Positions 1-8,464 of a stretch of DNA of 64,000 bases are shown piece by piece. The position numbers were made by a program, and so were the translations under genes. The stretch lies in the NCBI RefSeq assembly GCF_001956215.1, contig NZ_MRTQ01000010.1:1-64000 (forward strand), written 5' to 3'. Numbering within the stretch: position 1 is the stretch's first letter; the number at the start of each line of letters is the position of its first letter. This stretch comes from Paenibacillus sp. FSL R5-0490. GTDB taxonomy: Bacteria; Bacillota; Bacilli; Bacillales; Cytobacillaceae. The notes beneath the pieces were generated by a model that worked only from the letters and a program-made list of their open reading frames with translations, did no database searches and had not been told where the DNA came from.

Positions 1-29
1 GATCTTAGCGACACTAGAACGCGACTAAC

Positions 30-64
30 AATCAGTGGGGGATAAGGAACCCCCCCACTGATTG
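30..64 (-). terminator. hairpin after PAP2 gene
   Basis: AATCAGTGGGGG pairs with CCCCCACTGATT, just downstream of the PAP2 stop on the minus strand. No T-run follows, so termination is only presumed. Confidence 0.4.
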
Positions 65-69
65 AAGTT

Positions 70-573
70 TCACTTTATTTCTGGTCTTGAAAGCTTTTCT
101 GTGAACCAGCCTATTGTTCCGCCAATAAGAGCACCGCCAATAACATCGGAAGGGTAGTGGTGGCCTGCCCAGATGCGGGCGAAGCCTGTGCATGCTGAAA
201 CCCACAGCAAAATACGGCCTATAAATCGGTTTCCGTAAAAAATGACGATAGAAGCAGCAAACGAAACTACTGTATGCTTGCTTGGGAAACTTGAGTCTCT
301 TTTGGCTGGAATTAAAAGGCCAACCTTATTTTTTATGAAGGGACGGGGCCTGAAATAACAAATTTTTAGAACCTTATTTACAAAGATTGCAATCAGAGAA
401 GCAGCAGCAGCTTTTTTTGCGGCTGTTCTGGAAGGTCCTTTGGCCAGCCACATGCATGCCAGGACAAATAAAAATAAATACCTTGCCCTATTTGATAAAA
501 GAATCATTAAAAAATCAATAAATGCTATTCGACCGGATAAACGGTTGATTGCCTTGAAAATCTTCAAGTCCAT
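70..573 (-). CDS. PAP2-family phosphatase (undecaprenyl-diphosphatase type)
   Basis: The 167-aa membrane protein carries the three PAP2 phosphatase signatures: K70-x6-RP (FRPRP), PSKH with S98 and H100, and R133-x5-H139-x3-D143. Families of this size, such as BcrC/YwoA, remove a phosphate from undecaprenyl diphosphate at the outer membrane face to recycle the cell-wall lipid carrier, and give bacitracin resistance. I chose the ATG at 573 because AGAAGGAG lies just upstream. A longer reading to 645 has no ribosome site. The usual PSGH is PSKH here. The exact substrate is inferred from family and length. Confidence 0.85.
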   Translation of the reverse strand: MDLKIFKAINRLSGRIAFIDFLMILLSNRARYLFLFVLACMWLAKGPSRTAAKKAAAASLIAIFVNKVLKICYFRPRPFIKNKVGLLIPAKRDSSFPSKHTVVSFAASIVIFYGNRFIGRILLWVSACTGFARIWAGHHYPSDVIGGALIGGTIGWFTEKLSRPEIK

Positions 574-691
574 TATTTGTCTCCTTCTGCTCTTGTCATT
601 GTCAGATGCCTGCTTAAGGCTCTCCTGTGATTGCCTATTGTTCATTTGCTTATTATTTGCAGCTAAGCATGTAAAAACACCATTTGGGCTA

Positions 692-728
692 ACACAAAAA
701 AAATAAAACCATGCAGCAATTGCATGGT
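692..728 (-). terminator. terminator of the 33-aa gene
   Basis: Perfect 8-bp stem ACCATGCA/TGCATGGT with a 5-nt loop. On the minus strand it is followed by TTTTATTTTTTTT, a classical intrinsic terminator. Confidence 0.8.
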
Positions 729-735
729 CGTAAAA

Positions 736-837
736 CTAAGCAGAAAATAAGTCTCTAAACACAAATGAAGCAAAACCCATATAAGCACTGACAGTGTAGT
801 CGTTTATAATATAATTTGGATAATTCCATAAAGTCAT
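736..837 (-). CDS. 33-aa small protein downstream of phaC
   Basis: A minus-strand frame of 33 codons starts at the ATG ending at 837. It is preceded by AAAGGAGGTAACTTG, an almost ideal Shine-Dalgarno sequence, and is followed at once by a strong intrinsic terminator. The peptide begins MTLWNYPNYI and ends with an aromatic-rich FVFRDLFSA stretch; charge is low. It lies 54 bp behind phaC with a hairpin between, so it may be the last cistron of the PHA operon or be expressed by read-through. I do not recognise the family. The ribosome site and terminator make translation likely, but function is unknown. Confidence 0.6.
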   Translation of the reverse strand: MTLWNYPNYIINDYTVSAYMGFASFVFRDLFSA

Positions 838-862
838 CAAGTTACCTCCTTTAAATATTGAA

Positions 863-881
863 TCCCCTGCGAGGCAGGGGA
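863..881 (-). terminator. hairpin between phaC and the small gene
   Basis: TCCCCTGC/GCAGGGGA with a 3-nt loop, only weakly T-rich afterwards. It could be a partial terminator or an mRNA-stabilising hairpin at the phaC 3' end. Confidence 0.5.
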
Positions 882-891
882 ATGATAAATA

Positions 892-1920
892 TCATATTTT
901 TCCTGATCTTGCTGACAGCCATTTGTCCATATAGTCAGGAACTTTTCCTTCTGAAGTCAGGTTGGCGTGCCCGCCCTGAAGGAGATGAAAAGTTTTATCA
1001 GCACTGGACACCAGGTCCATGACCGGAAGAATCTGCTCTTTTGGAACAAGCCGATCATTATCTGAAGCGACAGCGAGCAAATTAGCTTTAATATTACTGA
1101 GGGAGGCTTTCTTTTCTCCGATCGTTAATGTACCGTTCACAAGCTTATTGTCTTTTAAAAGATCTTGATGGATTTGCTTCAGTGCAGCCCCTGCAAATGG
1201 AATATGGCCATTGGTCCAATGGTTAAATCGCTTCCAGCGGGACGCATAAGCTTCATCATCGGCCCTGGCCAGAAGCGATAAATATGGAGAGTAATAGAGG
1301 GGGGAAGTAAAAAGCCGCATACCTGATTTAATGGCAAAGGCGGGGATAAGTCCCCATGCATCAAAAGTGGTTTCCAGGCTGCCTTCTCCATTTCGCAGTT
1401 CATCCGCCCATTTATCAAAGACCGGGACAATGCTGAAATCAACCGGTGCAACAGACAATACTAAGTTTTTGACCGGTTCATCCGCAATGGCCGCATAAAT
1501 GGCTGCAAAGGTGCCTCCCAGGCAAAAGCCCATCACAGTTATTTCGTCTGCTCCCGAGTGATATAAAGCTCTTTTTACCCCCTTCTGGATGTATTCAGTA
1601 ATATAATCTTCCATCGTAATGTCTTTATCCTCATAGCCCGGAATTCCGAAATCCAGCAAGTAGACATCATACCCGCTGTTAACCAAAGCCTCAATTAAAC
1701 TGTTCTGAGGTCCCAGGTCCAGAATAAAGGGCTGATTGACTAATGAATAAACAAGGAAAATGGGAATACTGTATTTTTTGCTGGCAGGGGCATAATGCCA
1801 GAGAGTAGCCTTATTTCTTTTCCAGACTGCAGTTCTTGGAGTTAAATTGATCTCCGGAGCAGGCTGTAAAAGAGTATTAAAAAATCCAAGCAGTTTTTTG
1901 GAAGCTGTATTTTGAGCCAT
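892..1920 (-). CDS. phaC: poly(3-hydroxyalkanoate) synthase subunit PhaC
   Basis: The 342-aa alpha/beta-fold protein polymerises 3-hydroxyacyl-CoA into polyhydroxyalkanoate storage granules in the cytoplasm. The lipase-like box is GFCLGG with the nucleophile C133; D289 (DRLVP) and H318 (GGHANL) complete the triad. Length and the FGIPGYEDKDITMEDY segment fit the short class III/IV synthases, which need a partner subunit (PhaR in bacilli). Its ATG directly abuts the TAA of the preceding small gene, so the two are translationally linked. The cluster runs SDR, small coiled-coil protein, phaC on the minus strand. Confidence 0.93.
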   Translation of the reverse strand: MAQNTASKKLLGFFNTLLQPAPEINLTPRTAVWKRNKATLWHYAPASKKYSIPIFLVYSLVNQPFILDLGPQNSLIEALVNSGYDVYLLDFGIPGYEDKDITMEDYITEYIQKGVKRALYHSGADEITVMGFCLGGTFAAIYAAIADEPVKNLVLSVAPVDFSIVPVFDKWADELRNGEGSLETTFDAWGLIPAFAIKSGMRLFTSPLYYSPYLSLLARADDEAYASRWKRFNHWTNGHIPFAGAALKQIHQDLLKDNKLVNGTLTIGEKKASLSNIKANLLAVASDNDRLVPKEQILPVMDLVSSADKTFHLLQGGHANLTSEGKVPDYMDKWLSARSGKI

Positions 1921-2277
1921 TTATTTTTCCGCGCTTTCAGCAGGGCTGCCAAGTGCTTTTTTTATTTCCTCAATTGATCTGGCCAAAGCGATGACTTTTT
2001 CGTCAATCTGATCCATTTTTTCTTCAGCCTGAACAGTTAGTTTTGCTGCATTTGCTACGTCGGTCTTGGTAGGAAAGTTAAGAGGGATGGATAGTGTCTC
2101 AATGGCGTCCCGGAGTTTTTTCATGCTTGCTGCAGTCACCTCGGAACGGGTGACTAAGTTTTTGAAAATATCTTCTTTGTTAATAGAGTTCTGAATAGAT
2201 TCATTCAGTTCTCTTTCCACTTTTGTTCCTAACTTTTTTATTGCCTGCAATAGGGCTTCTGTATGGTTAATAGACAT
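1921..2277 (-). CDS. small PHA-cluster protein, probably PhaR-like synthase partner
   Basis: The 118-aa protein is predicted mainly helical, rich in K/E and heptad-like leucines and isoleucines (LLQAIKKLGTKVEREL and a C-terminal EEKMDQIDEKVIALARSIEEI). It has no membrane segment. Position between an SDR and phaC, with its stop touching the phaC start, suggests it is the PhaR subunit of a class IV synthase, or a phasin-like granule protein. Known bacillar PhaR proteins are longer, and the usual order is phaR-phaB-phaC, whereas here the SDR is first. The ribosome site AAAGGAG sits 8 nt before the ATG. Function is inferred mostly from context. Confidence 0.6.
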   Translation of the reverse strand: MSINHTEALLQAIKKLGTKVERELNESIQNSINKEDIFKNLVTRSEVTAASMKKLRDAIETLSIPLNFPTKTDVANAAKLTVQAEEKMDQIDEKVIALARSIEEIKKALGSPAESAEK

Positions 2278-2315
2278 AAACTTTCTCCTTTCTTTAAAGT
2301 TAGCTCTGTGAAACC

Positions 2316-3089
2316 TTAAAGGGATACCGTCATTCCTCCATCTACGACTAATACCTGTCCTGTCACGTAATCAGACGCTTTGGATGATAAGAAGACAGCT
2401 GCTCCTTTTAAGTCATGTTCGCTGCCAAATCTTCCGGCAGGAATCTTTTTGAGAATAACTGAACTCGATTTTTCAAGGACTTTTGTAATTTTGGTAGGAA
2501 AGAAGCCTGGAGCAATAGCGTTTACTTGAATGCCGGCAGGAGCCAATTTTACAGCTAAATCCTTTGTAAGTGCGATAACTGCCCCTTTACTTGTGCTGTA
2601 AGCCACTGCATCAAGAAATGCCGAGTGGGTGCCCCTCATTCCATTTACGGAAGAAATATTAATGATTTTGCCGCTTCCCTGCTTCGTCATCACTTTTGCG
2701 GCAGCCTGTGAAAATAAAAACAGCCCTTTTAAGTTCACATTCATGACTTTGTCCCATTTATCGGCAGGCAGATCCAGAAAAGGTGCAACCCAGGATGTAC
2801 CGCTATTGTTAATGAGGATATCGATGCTTCCAAATGTCTCCAGGGTCTTTTGGATGACCTTCTGAATGTCTTCTTCCTTGGTGATGTCGCATTCGATGGC
2901 AAGGGCATTAACTCCTTTGGCTTCAAGGCTTTTTCTGACATGCTCACATGCTTCAATTCTGCGTGAGCAGACGACAACATTTGCTCCTGCTTCCCCAAGT
3001 GCATTTGCCATTTGCTCACCGAGTCCGCGTCCTCCTCCAGTGACAATGGCTGTTTTATTGCCTAAATGAAATAACTCGTTCAATTCCAA
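2316..3089 (-). CDS. SDR-family oxidoreductase (PhaB/FabG-like acyl reductase)
   Basis: The 257-aa Rossmann enzyme has TGGGRGLG for cofactor binding near residue 18, NNSG, a catalytic serine in NISS, and YSTSK. The C-terminal GQVLVVDGG is typical of the FabG-like branch. Being first gene of the PHA cluster, it probably reduces acetoacetyl-CoA to (R)-3-hydroxybutyryl-CoA, supplying PhaC. The Ser-Tyr spacing is longer than in standard FabG, so a gluconate- or other alcohol-dehydrogenase-type substrate is possible. Start is TTG at 3089 with GGGAGG 7 nt upstream. Confidence 0.8.
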   Translation of the reverse strand: MELNELFHLGNKTAIVTGGGRGLGEQMANALGEAGANVVVCSRRIEACEHVRKSLEAKGVNALAIECDITKEEDIQKVIQKTLETFGSIDILINNSGTSWVAPFLDLPADKWDKVMNVNLKGLFLFSQAAAKVMTKQGSGKIINISSVNGMRGTHSAFLDAVAYSTSKGAVIALTKDLAVKLAPAGIQVNAIAPGFFPTKITKVLEKSSSVILKKIPAGRFGSEHDLKGAAVFLSSKASDYVTGQVLVVDGGMTVSL

Positions 3090-3270
3090 CGTTATCCCTC
3101 CCTTATTTATTATTAAGAAGCAATCCTGATTTTTAAAATAGACTTCGATATAGTATAGACAAGTTCACCTCATGTGGTGCTAAAATTGTATATTTGCCTT
3201 GTCCCAAAAATGTATAAGGAAGACAAAAACAGAAAAGGATGGATAACAAACGGGGGAGGGAGGCGAAAAG

Positions 3271-3525
3271 GTGGAAAGAGAACAAATCGAGGAGCTTTTT
3301 GAAGAAAGCGGATATCCAGGTTTAAACAGCAAGCTTGCCTATAAAGTCTGGATGACAGGGGCATGGGATGATGCGGATGAAGATAGAATAGAAGCGTTTT
3401 TAGAGGCGTATTCTTTTGAACAAGAAGGAATTATAACTGGTGAGTTTCTTTATCACTATCGGATATTTGCTTATATTCATGAGAAAATGACCTGCCGTTA
3501 TTTCCGCTTTAGGGATACCGCCTAA
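3271..3525 (+). CDS. conserved hypothetical protein, 84 aa
   Basis: A small acidic soluble protein of 84 aa, with GTG start at 3271 preceded by GGGAGGGAGGCG. It is rich in Glu/Asp and aromatic residues (VWMTGAWDDADEDRIEAFLE) and has no signal or membrane segment. It is divergent from the PHA cluster and ends at a shared bidirectional terminator. I do not recognise it. The ribosome site and codon use support a real gene. Confidence 0.65.
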   Translation: MEREQIEELFEESGYPGLNSKLAYKVWMTGAWDDADEDRIEAFLEAYSFEQEGIITGEFLYHYRIFAYIHEKMTCRYFRFRDTA

Positions 3526-3528
3526 ACA

Positions 3529-3570
3529 AAAACAAACACAGATCAAAGTGAAGGGACCTGTGTTTGTTTT
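3529..3570. terminator. bidirectional terminator
   Basis: 13-bp stem AAAACAAACACAG/CTGTGTTTGTTTT between convergent genes, with T-rich ends on both strands. Confidence 0.8.
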
Positions 3571-3583
3571 ACATATATTAGTA

Positions 3584-4993
3584 TTAGCTAGCCTTATTTA
3601 ACTGCTTATTTGCTGCTTTATAGTGGTTTTCAAAGAATTCATTAGTATCTTTAACAACCACTTTGCTTAGAAGGATTAGTGCAATCAAGTTAGGAATCAT
3701 CATTAATGCGTTTGCCATGTCGGCAAATGCCCAAACAGTAGTTAAGTTGGCAACCGCACCGATTCCAGTTGCGAAAATGTAAATGGCACGGTATCCCATA
3801 ATTCCTTTTGTGCCAACAAGGTATTCAAAGCATTTTTCACCATATACATACCAGCCGACAATTGTTGAGAAGCCGAAGAAAATTACAGAGAAAGCAACGA
3901 TATATTCACCCGCTGTTCCAAGAACATGGGTAAAGGCTGCACTTGTTAATGCCCCGCCGTCAAGGCTGCCATCATGTGCCACACCAGAGATCAATCCGCC
4001 TGTTGTGTCCCAGAAACCAGTCATGATAAGCACCAGGCCGGTCATCGTACAAACTACGATTGTAACAATAAATGTACCAGTCATCGCAACAAGAGCCTGT
4101 TTTACAGGATGGTCTGTCTTTGCGTTTCCTGCAATAAGCGCTGCTGTACCAAGACCGGCTTCATTAGAGAAAATACCCCTGGAAACACCATTCTTGATTG
4201 CTTCGGATACGACAACACCGACAAAACCGCCTGTCGCTGCTACCGGATTGAAGGCATAGTAGAAGATAGTCTGGAAACCAGGAATGATTTGATCATAGTT
4301 AACAGCGAGTATCAGTAATGCCCCGCCGATATAAAGAAAGGCCATAACCGGAACAAAGAATCCTGCAACAGTACTGATGCGCTGAATGCCGCCAAAGATG
4401 ATTAAGGCTGCCAATACAGCAAGAATAACGCCTGTAATCCAATTATTAATTCCAAAAGAAGTATCCATAACAGCTGCAATTGTATTCGATTGAACACTGT
4501 TTCCGATGCCCAGTGCTGCAAAAGCACCAAAGACGGCAAAGGCAACTGCAAGCCATTTAAACTTTTTGCCAAGTCCGCGTTCCACATAATACATCGGTCC
4601 GCTGGAGTACTCGCCATTTGCATTTTTTACACGGTATTTCATTGCGAGTAATGCTTCGGCATATTTGGTTGCCATTCCAAGCAAACCAACAATCCACATC
4701 CAGAAGATGGCTCCTGGTCCGCCAAGTGTAATTGCAGTGGCAACACCGGCGATATTACCATTACCGATGGTTGCTGCGAGAGCAGTCATTAGAGCCTTAA
4801 AGTTACTGACATCCCCTTCATCATTGGATGTAGCCTGACCTTCTTTTGTAAATCCTAATTTAAACGCATATATTAGCCTTCTGAACTGAAGGCCCTTTAG
4901 CATGAATGTTAAAAGAACACCCGTACCAAAAAGCAAAATCAAACTTGGTGTGCCCCAGAGCACCCCGTTAATTTTATTAAGCGTCTCAAGCAT
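3584..4993 (-). CDS. alanine/glycine:Na+ symporter, AGCS family
   Basis: A 469-aa polytopic membrane protein. AGCS signatures are clear: an early ATIGNGNIAGVATAITLGGPGAIFWMW segment, YSSGPMYYVERGLG, and FSNEAGLGTAALI. Family members (AlsT, DagA) import alanine or glycine with Na+. It lies divergently from adeR, with ald beyond, so alanine uptake for catabolism is the likely job. The ATG at 4993 has GGGAGG 10 nt upstream. Confidence 0.92.
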   Translation of the reverse strand: MLETLNKINGVLWGTPSLILLFGTGVLLTFMLKGLQFRRLIYAFKLGFTKEGQATSNDEGDVSNFKALMTALAATIGNGNIAGVATAITLGGPGAIFWMWIVGLLGMATKYAEALLAMKYRVKNANGEYSSGPMYYVERGLGKKFKWLAVAFAVFGAFAALGIGNSVQSNTIAAVMDTSFGINNWITGVILAVLAALIIFGGIQRISTVAGFFVPVMAFLYIGGALLILAVNYDQIIPGFQTIFYYAFNPVAATGGFVGVVVSEAIKNGVSRGIFSNEAGLGTAALIAGNAKTDHPVKQALVAMTGTFIVTIVVCTMTGLVLIMTGFWDTTGGLISGVAHDGSLDGGALTSAAFTHVLGTAGEYIVAFSVIFFGFSTIVGWYVYGEKCFEYLVGTKGIMGYRAIYIFATGIGAVANLTTVWAFADMANALMMIPNLIALILLSKVVVKDTNEFFENHYKAANKQLNKAS

Positions 4994-5217
4994 AAATCAT
5001 CGCCTCCCAGATGTTAACGCTTTCAAAATCTGTAAATCAAACTATTAAAATATGAGTTTTTTGTGAACATGTCCTATTGTAAAATTATCTGAATATAACT
5101 TCAAGGTAAATTAAAAAAGTAAAACTATTAGCAATTTTATAAAAAAGGTGACGGGCACCGCTCGAATTATGTCGAATGGCCTGATGGCTTTGGTAGAGTA
5201 CAGGGTGGAACCTGAGG

Positions 5218-5228
5218 TATAATATAAT
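5218..5228 (+). promoter_or_regulatory. -10 element(s) upstream of adeR
   Basis: Overlapping TATAAT sequences (5218-5223 and 5223-5228), about 55 nt before the chosen adeR start. No clear -35 is seen. A start of transcription near 5230 argues against GTG 5241 as the translation start. Confidence 0.5.
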
Positions 5229-5279
5229 AGGATAGAGAAAGTGCAGATTAAAGAAGTTTTACGATTGGGTGATAATAAA

Positions 5280-6521
5280 ATGGAAAAAGATCCGTTTAAG
5301 AGGGCATTTAGTGATCTGGAGGAATTGGTAGATAAGATACGCGATGTCCTGGAATGCCCTGTTACAATAGAAGATGTTAATCATCGCCTGCTGGCATACA
5401 GCACACATGATGACCAGACAGATACCGCGAGAATCGCTACAATCATCAGCAGAAAGGTTCCTGAGAAGGTGATTAATCGTTTATGGAAGGATCGTGTGAT
5501 TCCGCAGCTGATGCAAAGCGGCGAACCACTTAGAATTCCTGAAATAAAGGAGATAGGACTGGGAAATCGGGTAGCCATTTCAATACGCAATCATAATGAG
5601 GTATTGGGCTACATCTGGGCTGTTGAAGAAGAAGCCGCTTTATCTGAAAGCAAGCTGAATATGCTAAAGCTGGCTGCACAGTCTGCAAGAACGGAAATGT
5701 TAAGATTAAACGCCCAAAAGAAAAAAAGAGCTGAGGGCTACCGGGATTTTTTCTGGGAGCTGTTAACCGGCCGTTTCCATACCCATGATGAAATCTCAGA
5801 AAGATTTGAGGAGTTAAGCATAAAACCGCCATCACCGTTTGCTGTGCTAGCCTTTAGGTTTAAAGAAGAAGTTACCTCTAAAATAGAGCAAAAGATCATC
5901 TATCTGATCACGACAAGCCAAAAGGTTCATATAACCTTTCATGCCGCGATGGGGAACGAATTCGTAATTCTAGCAGTGCCTCCTGAACCTGCTCTAGCTG
6001 AGAATACTTTTATCGAATTCATCGAGTTTTTCATTGATCAAATGAAAACACGTTTTGGCATTGATCATATAAACGGGGCAACAGGAACAACTTATCAGCA
6101 CTTTGAAAAAGTGGAAAAAAGCTATCAGGAGGCATTGCAGGTTCTGAGTCTTAAAGAACAATTCCCAGAAGAGATCCATCATGTTTATAGCTATCAGCAG
6201 CTTGGCATTTTCCGCTACCTTGATGCCATCCTTGAAAAGAAACGGAAGGAACCGTATGAGCACCCGGCTATCGAAAAGATTACTAAATATGACCTTGAGC
6301 ACCGGACTAATCTGCTCACTACTCTTGAAGCCTTCATTGATCATGACAGCAATGTGAATGAAACAGCTAAAAAGCTGCATATTCATATGAATACACTGAA
6401 TTACCGATTAAAGAGGATAACCGATATTGGGAAAGTTGACCTGAAGAATACGAATACAAAACTTTCTTTATATCTTGAGCTTAAAATCCGGAGAATGGAA
6501 AAGAAGAGCCCTCATTTGTAG
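5280..6521 (+). CDS. adeR: PucR/CdaR-family activator, AdeR-like
   Basis: A 413-aa transcription factor. The C-terminal 60 residues hold the PucR-type helix-turn-helix (VNETAKKLHIHMNTLNYRLKRI). The N-terminal half looks like a GAF-like sensory region, followed by a central GGDEF-like CdaR linker region. It lies directly upstream of ald in the same direction. In B. subtilis AdeR, of this family, sits next to ald and activates it, which is the basis of the name. The start was set at ATG 5280 (GGGTGAT upstream), since GTG 5241 is too close to the -10. It ends in its own terminator. Confidence 0.82.
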   Translation: MEKDPFKRAFSDLEELVDKIRDVLECPVTIEDVNHRLLAYSTHDDQTDTARIATIISRKVPEKVINRLWKDRVIPQLMQSGEPLRIPEIKEIGLGNRVAISIRNHNEVLGYIWAVEEEAALSESKLNMLKLAAQSARTEMLRLNAQKKKRAEGYRDFFWELLTGRFHTHDEISERFEELSIKPPSPFAVLAFRFKEEVTSKIEQKIIYLITTSQKVHITFHAAMGNEFVILAVPPEPALAENTFIEFIEFFIDQMKTRFGIDHINGATGTTYQHFEKVEKSYQEALQVLSLKEQFPEEIHHVYSYQQLGIFRYLDAILEKKRKEPYEHPAIEKITKYDLEHRTNLLTTLEAFIDHDSNVNETAKKLHIHMNTLNYRLKRITDIGKVDLKNTNTKLSLYLELKIRRMEKKSPHL

Positions 6522-6550
6522 ATTTCCACAAATGGAGGCTCTTTTATTTT
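6505..6550 (+). terminator. adeR terminator
   Basis: AGAGCC(C)TCATTTGT pairs with ACAAATGGAGGCTCT, followed by TTTTATTTT. The stem overlaps the last codons and stop of adeR. Confidence 0.8.
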
Positions 6551-6638
6551 ACCGATTTAACAATGACAGCGCTTTACTAAAATTATTATACTGACAATAG
6601 TAAATATCATAATTGATAGATTGAAAGGGGATTTTTCC

Positions 6639-7769
6639 ATGATTATTGGAGTACCTAAAGAGATTAAAAATAACGAAAATCGTGTTGCTGCGACACCAGC
6701 AAGCGTTGACGCATTAGTAAAGTCCGGACATAAAGTATTAGTAGAAATTGATGCAGGAATTGGAAGCGGTTTCACTAACGAAGATTATACTGAAGTAGGA
6801 GCCGTTATCGTAGATACTGCTGCTGAAGCATGGGCTGCTGAAATGGTAATGAAGGTTAAAGAGCCGCTAGCTTCCGAGTATGGTTATTTCCGTGAAGGTT
6901 TGGTTCTTTTCACATACCTTCACCTTGCAGCAGAGCCTGAGCTTGCAAAAGCATTAACTGAAAAAGGTGTTACAGCGATTGCTTATGAAACAGTAGAAGT
7001 AAACCGCACATTGCCTCTTCTTACTCCAATGAGTGAAGTTGCAGGACGCATGTCTGCTCAAATTGGAGCTCAATTCCTTCAAAAGACGAATGGCGGAATG
7101 GGAATCCTTCTTGCAGGTGTTCCAGGGGTATCACGCGGAAAAGTTACCATCGTTGGCGGCGGTGTGGTTGGAATCAACGCAGCGAAAATGGCAATCGGAC
7201 TTGGAGCACAAGTTACAATCATCGACTTAAGCCCAGAGCGTCTGCGTCAGCTTGACGATATTTTCGGAAACAGCATCCAAACTTTAATGTCTAATCCTTT
7301 CAACATTGCAGAAGCTGTAAAAGATGCTGACCTGGTAATTGGTGCGGTTCTAATCCCGGGAGCTAAAGCGCCTAAGCTTGTAACAGAAGAAATGATTAAA
7401 ACAATGAAGCCTGGTTCAGTAGTTGTTGACGTAGCGATTGACCAGGGCGGTATTTTCGAAACTGTTGATCACATTACAACTCATGACAACCCAACATATG
7501 ATAAGCATGGCGTTGTTCACTATGCTGTTGCAAACATGCCTGGTGCAGTTCCAAGAACATCTACAATTGCTCTTACAAACGTTACAATTAACTATGCTCT
7601 GCAAATTGCAAACAAAGGTGTTGTAAAGGCGATTGAAGACAATGCAGCACTAAAACTTGGCGTAAACGTTGTAAACGGAAGCATCACATACCCAGCGGTT
7701 GCTAAAGACCTTGGCTATGAGTATGTATCTGTCGAAGATGCATTTGCTAAAGTAAAAGCAGCTAACTAA
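6639..7769 (+). CDS. ald: alanine dehydrogenase
   Basis: A 376-aa NAD-dependent enzyme that converts L-alanine to pyruvate and ammonia. The N-terminus [20 protein letters not shown] and the [12 protein letters not shown] segment are diagnostic. The Rossmann motif is [14 protein letters not shown] near residue 173, and catalytic lysine and histidine lie in the conserved VMKVKEP and TYLHLA segments. Start at 6639 has AAAGGGG upstream. In spore formers this enzyme feeds alanine into carbon and nitrogen metabolism during growth and sporulation. It follows its probable activator AdeR but has its own leader. Confidence 0.97.
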   Translation: MIIGVPKEIKNNENRVAATPASVDALVKSGHKVLVEIDAGIGSGFTNEDYTEVGAVIVDTAAEAWAAEMVMKVKEPLASEYGYFREGLVLFTYLHLAAEPELAKALTEKGVTAIAYETVEVNRTLPLLTPMSEVAGRMSAQIGAQFLQKTNGGMGILLAGVPGVSRGKVTIVGGGVVGINAAKMAIGLGAQVTIIDLSPERLRQLDDIFGNSIQTLMSNPFNIAEAVKDADLVIGAVLIPGAKAPKLVTEEMIKTMKPGSVVVDVAIDQGGIFETVDHITTHDNPTYDKHGVVHYAVANMPGAVPRTSTIALTNVTINYALQIANKGVVKAIEDNAALKLGVNVVNGSITYPAVAKDLGYEYVSVEDAFAKVKAAN

Positions 7770-7776
7770 TATACAA

Positions 7777-7814
7777 AAAATCCCCTTGGCCAAAAGGCTA
7801 AGGGGATTTTGTTT
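7777..7814 (+). terminator. ald terminator
   Basis: AAAATCCCCTT/AAGGGGATTTT stem followed by GTTTGT. Confidence 0.8.
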
Positions 7815-7824
7815 GTGCAGTCAG

Positions 7825-8103
7825 GGCGCCTTCCGCTTTTCTAGTGTTTTCTAGCTCCAGCGCCTACCCCCTCGAGGTCACAAACCAATCCTCCCAAAAA
7901 GGCAAAGAACGCCTTTCCGGGAGGCTCGTCTTGTGCTTGTCGGGGGTGGGCAAGGCGCTTCCGCTTTTCTAGTGTTGTCTAGCTCCAGGCGCCATCGGCT
8001 CGAGGTCATAAGCCAATCCGTCCAAAAGGTTAAAGAACAACCTTTTAGCCAGCTCGTCTTATGCTTGTCGCCGATAAGCGGGCGCCTTCCGCTTTTCTAG
8101 TCG
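7825..8103. repeat. tandem palindromic intergenic repeat, two full units plus a partial third
   Basis: Units begin with GCGC(C)TTCCGCTTTTCTAGT at 7826, 7956 and 8083. Full units are about 126-130 bp. Each contains CTAGCTCCAG, then CTCGAGGTCA, a nested hairpin (AAAGGC..GCCTTT in unit 1, AAAGGTT..AACCTTT in unit 2), and a closing GCTCGTCTT.TGCTTGTCG that pairs back to the first half. Together this makes a long stem-loop. From memory, very similar sequences are scattered in intergenic DNA of many Bacillaceae. No gene lies inside. This accounts for the 7770-8171 gap. Confidence 0.85.
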
Positions 8104-8171
8104 CCCACTCAAAATAAGGACATTTGCATATTAAATAGAGAAGGGATTGAAAATGAAGGAGGTTACCCTGC

Positions 8172-8426
8172 ATGTATTATTATAGAGGCCCATATAGAAA
8201 CGGGAACGAAAGGTTTTTCTTTTTAGGAGCTCCTTTTGTCGGCGGCTTGCTTGGCGGTTTCCTGGGAGGAGGACTGGGAGCAGCTTTATTTGCTCCACGT
8301 CCATTTTACGGCCCTCCGCCTCCACCGCCTTTCTATGGCTATGGCCCGCCAGGAGCACCATATGCTCCTTACGGCGGTGGCGGATACCCTGGCTATGGCC
8401 CATATGGAAACCCATATTACCGTTAA
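8172..8426 (+). CDS. Gly/Pro/Tyr-rich small protein
   Basis: An 84-aa protein with near-perfect ribosome site GAAGGAGGT 8 nt before the ATG. It starts MYYYRGPYRNGNERF, has a Gly-rich hydrophobic stretch (GAPFVGGLLGGFLGGGLGAALF), then a Pro/Gly/Tyr tail (PPPPPPFYGYGPPG, GGGGYPGYGPYGNPYYR). This composition recalls spore-coat or surface-associated small proteins of bacilli, but that is inference only. A terminator follows, and the convergent neighbour also has a tyrosine-rich N-terminus. Confidence 0.7.
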   Translation: MYYYRGPYRNGNERFFFLGAPFVGGLLGGFLGGGLGAALFAPRPFYGPPPPPPFYGYGPPGAPYAPYGGGGYPGYGPYGNPYYR

Positions 8427-8437
8427 ACACGTGAGAA

Positions 8438-8464
8438 GCTCTCTTGATCGAGAGCTTTTTTATT
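8438..8464 (+). terminator. terminator
   Basis: AGCTCTC/GAGAGCT stem followed by TTTTTATTT. Confidence 0.8.

Noticed and set aside
440-706. 88-codon plus-strand frame
   Set aside because: Antisense to the PAP2 gene, with no ribosome site; the PAP2 motifs are on the other strand.
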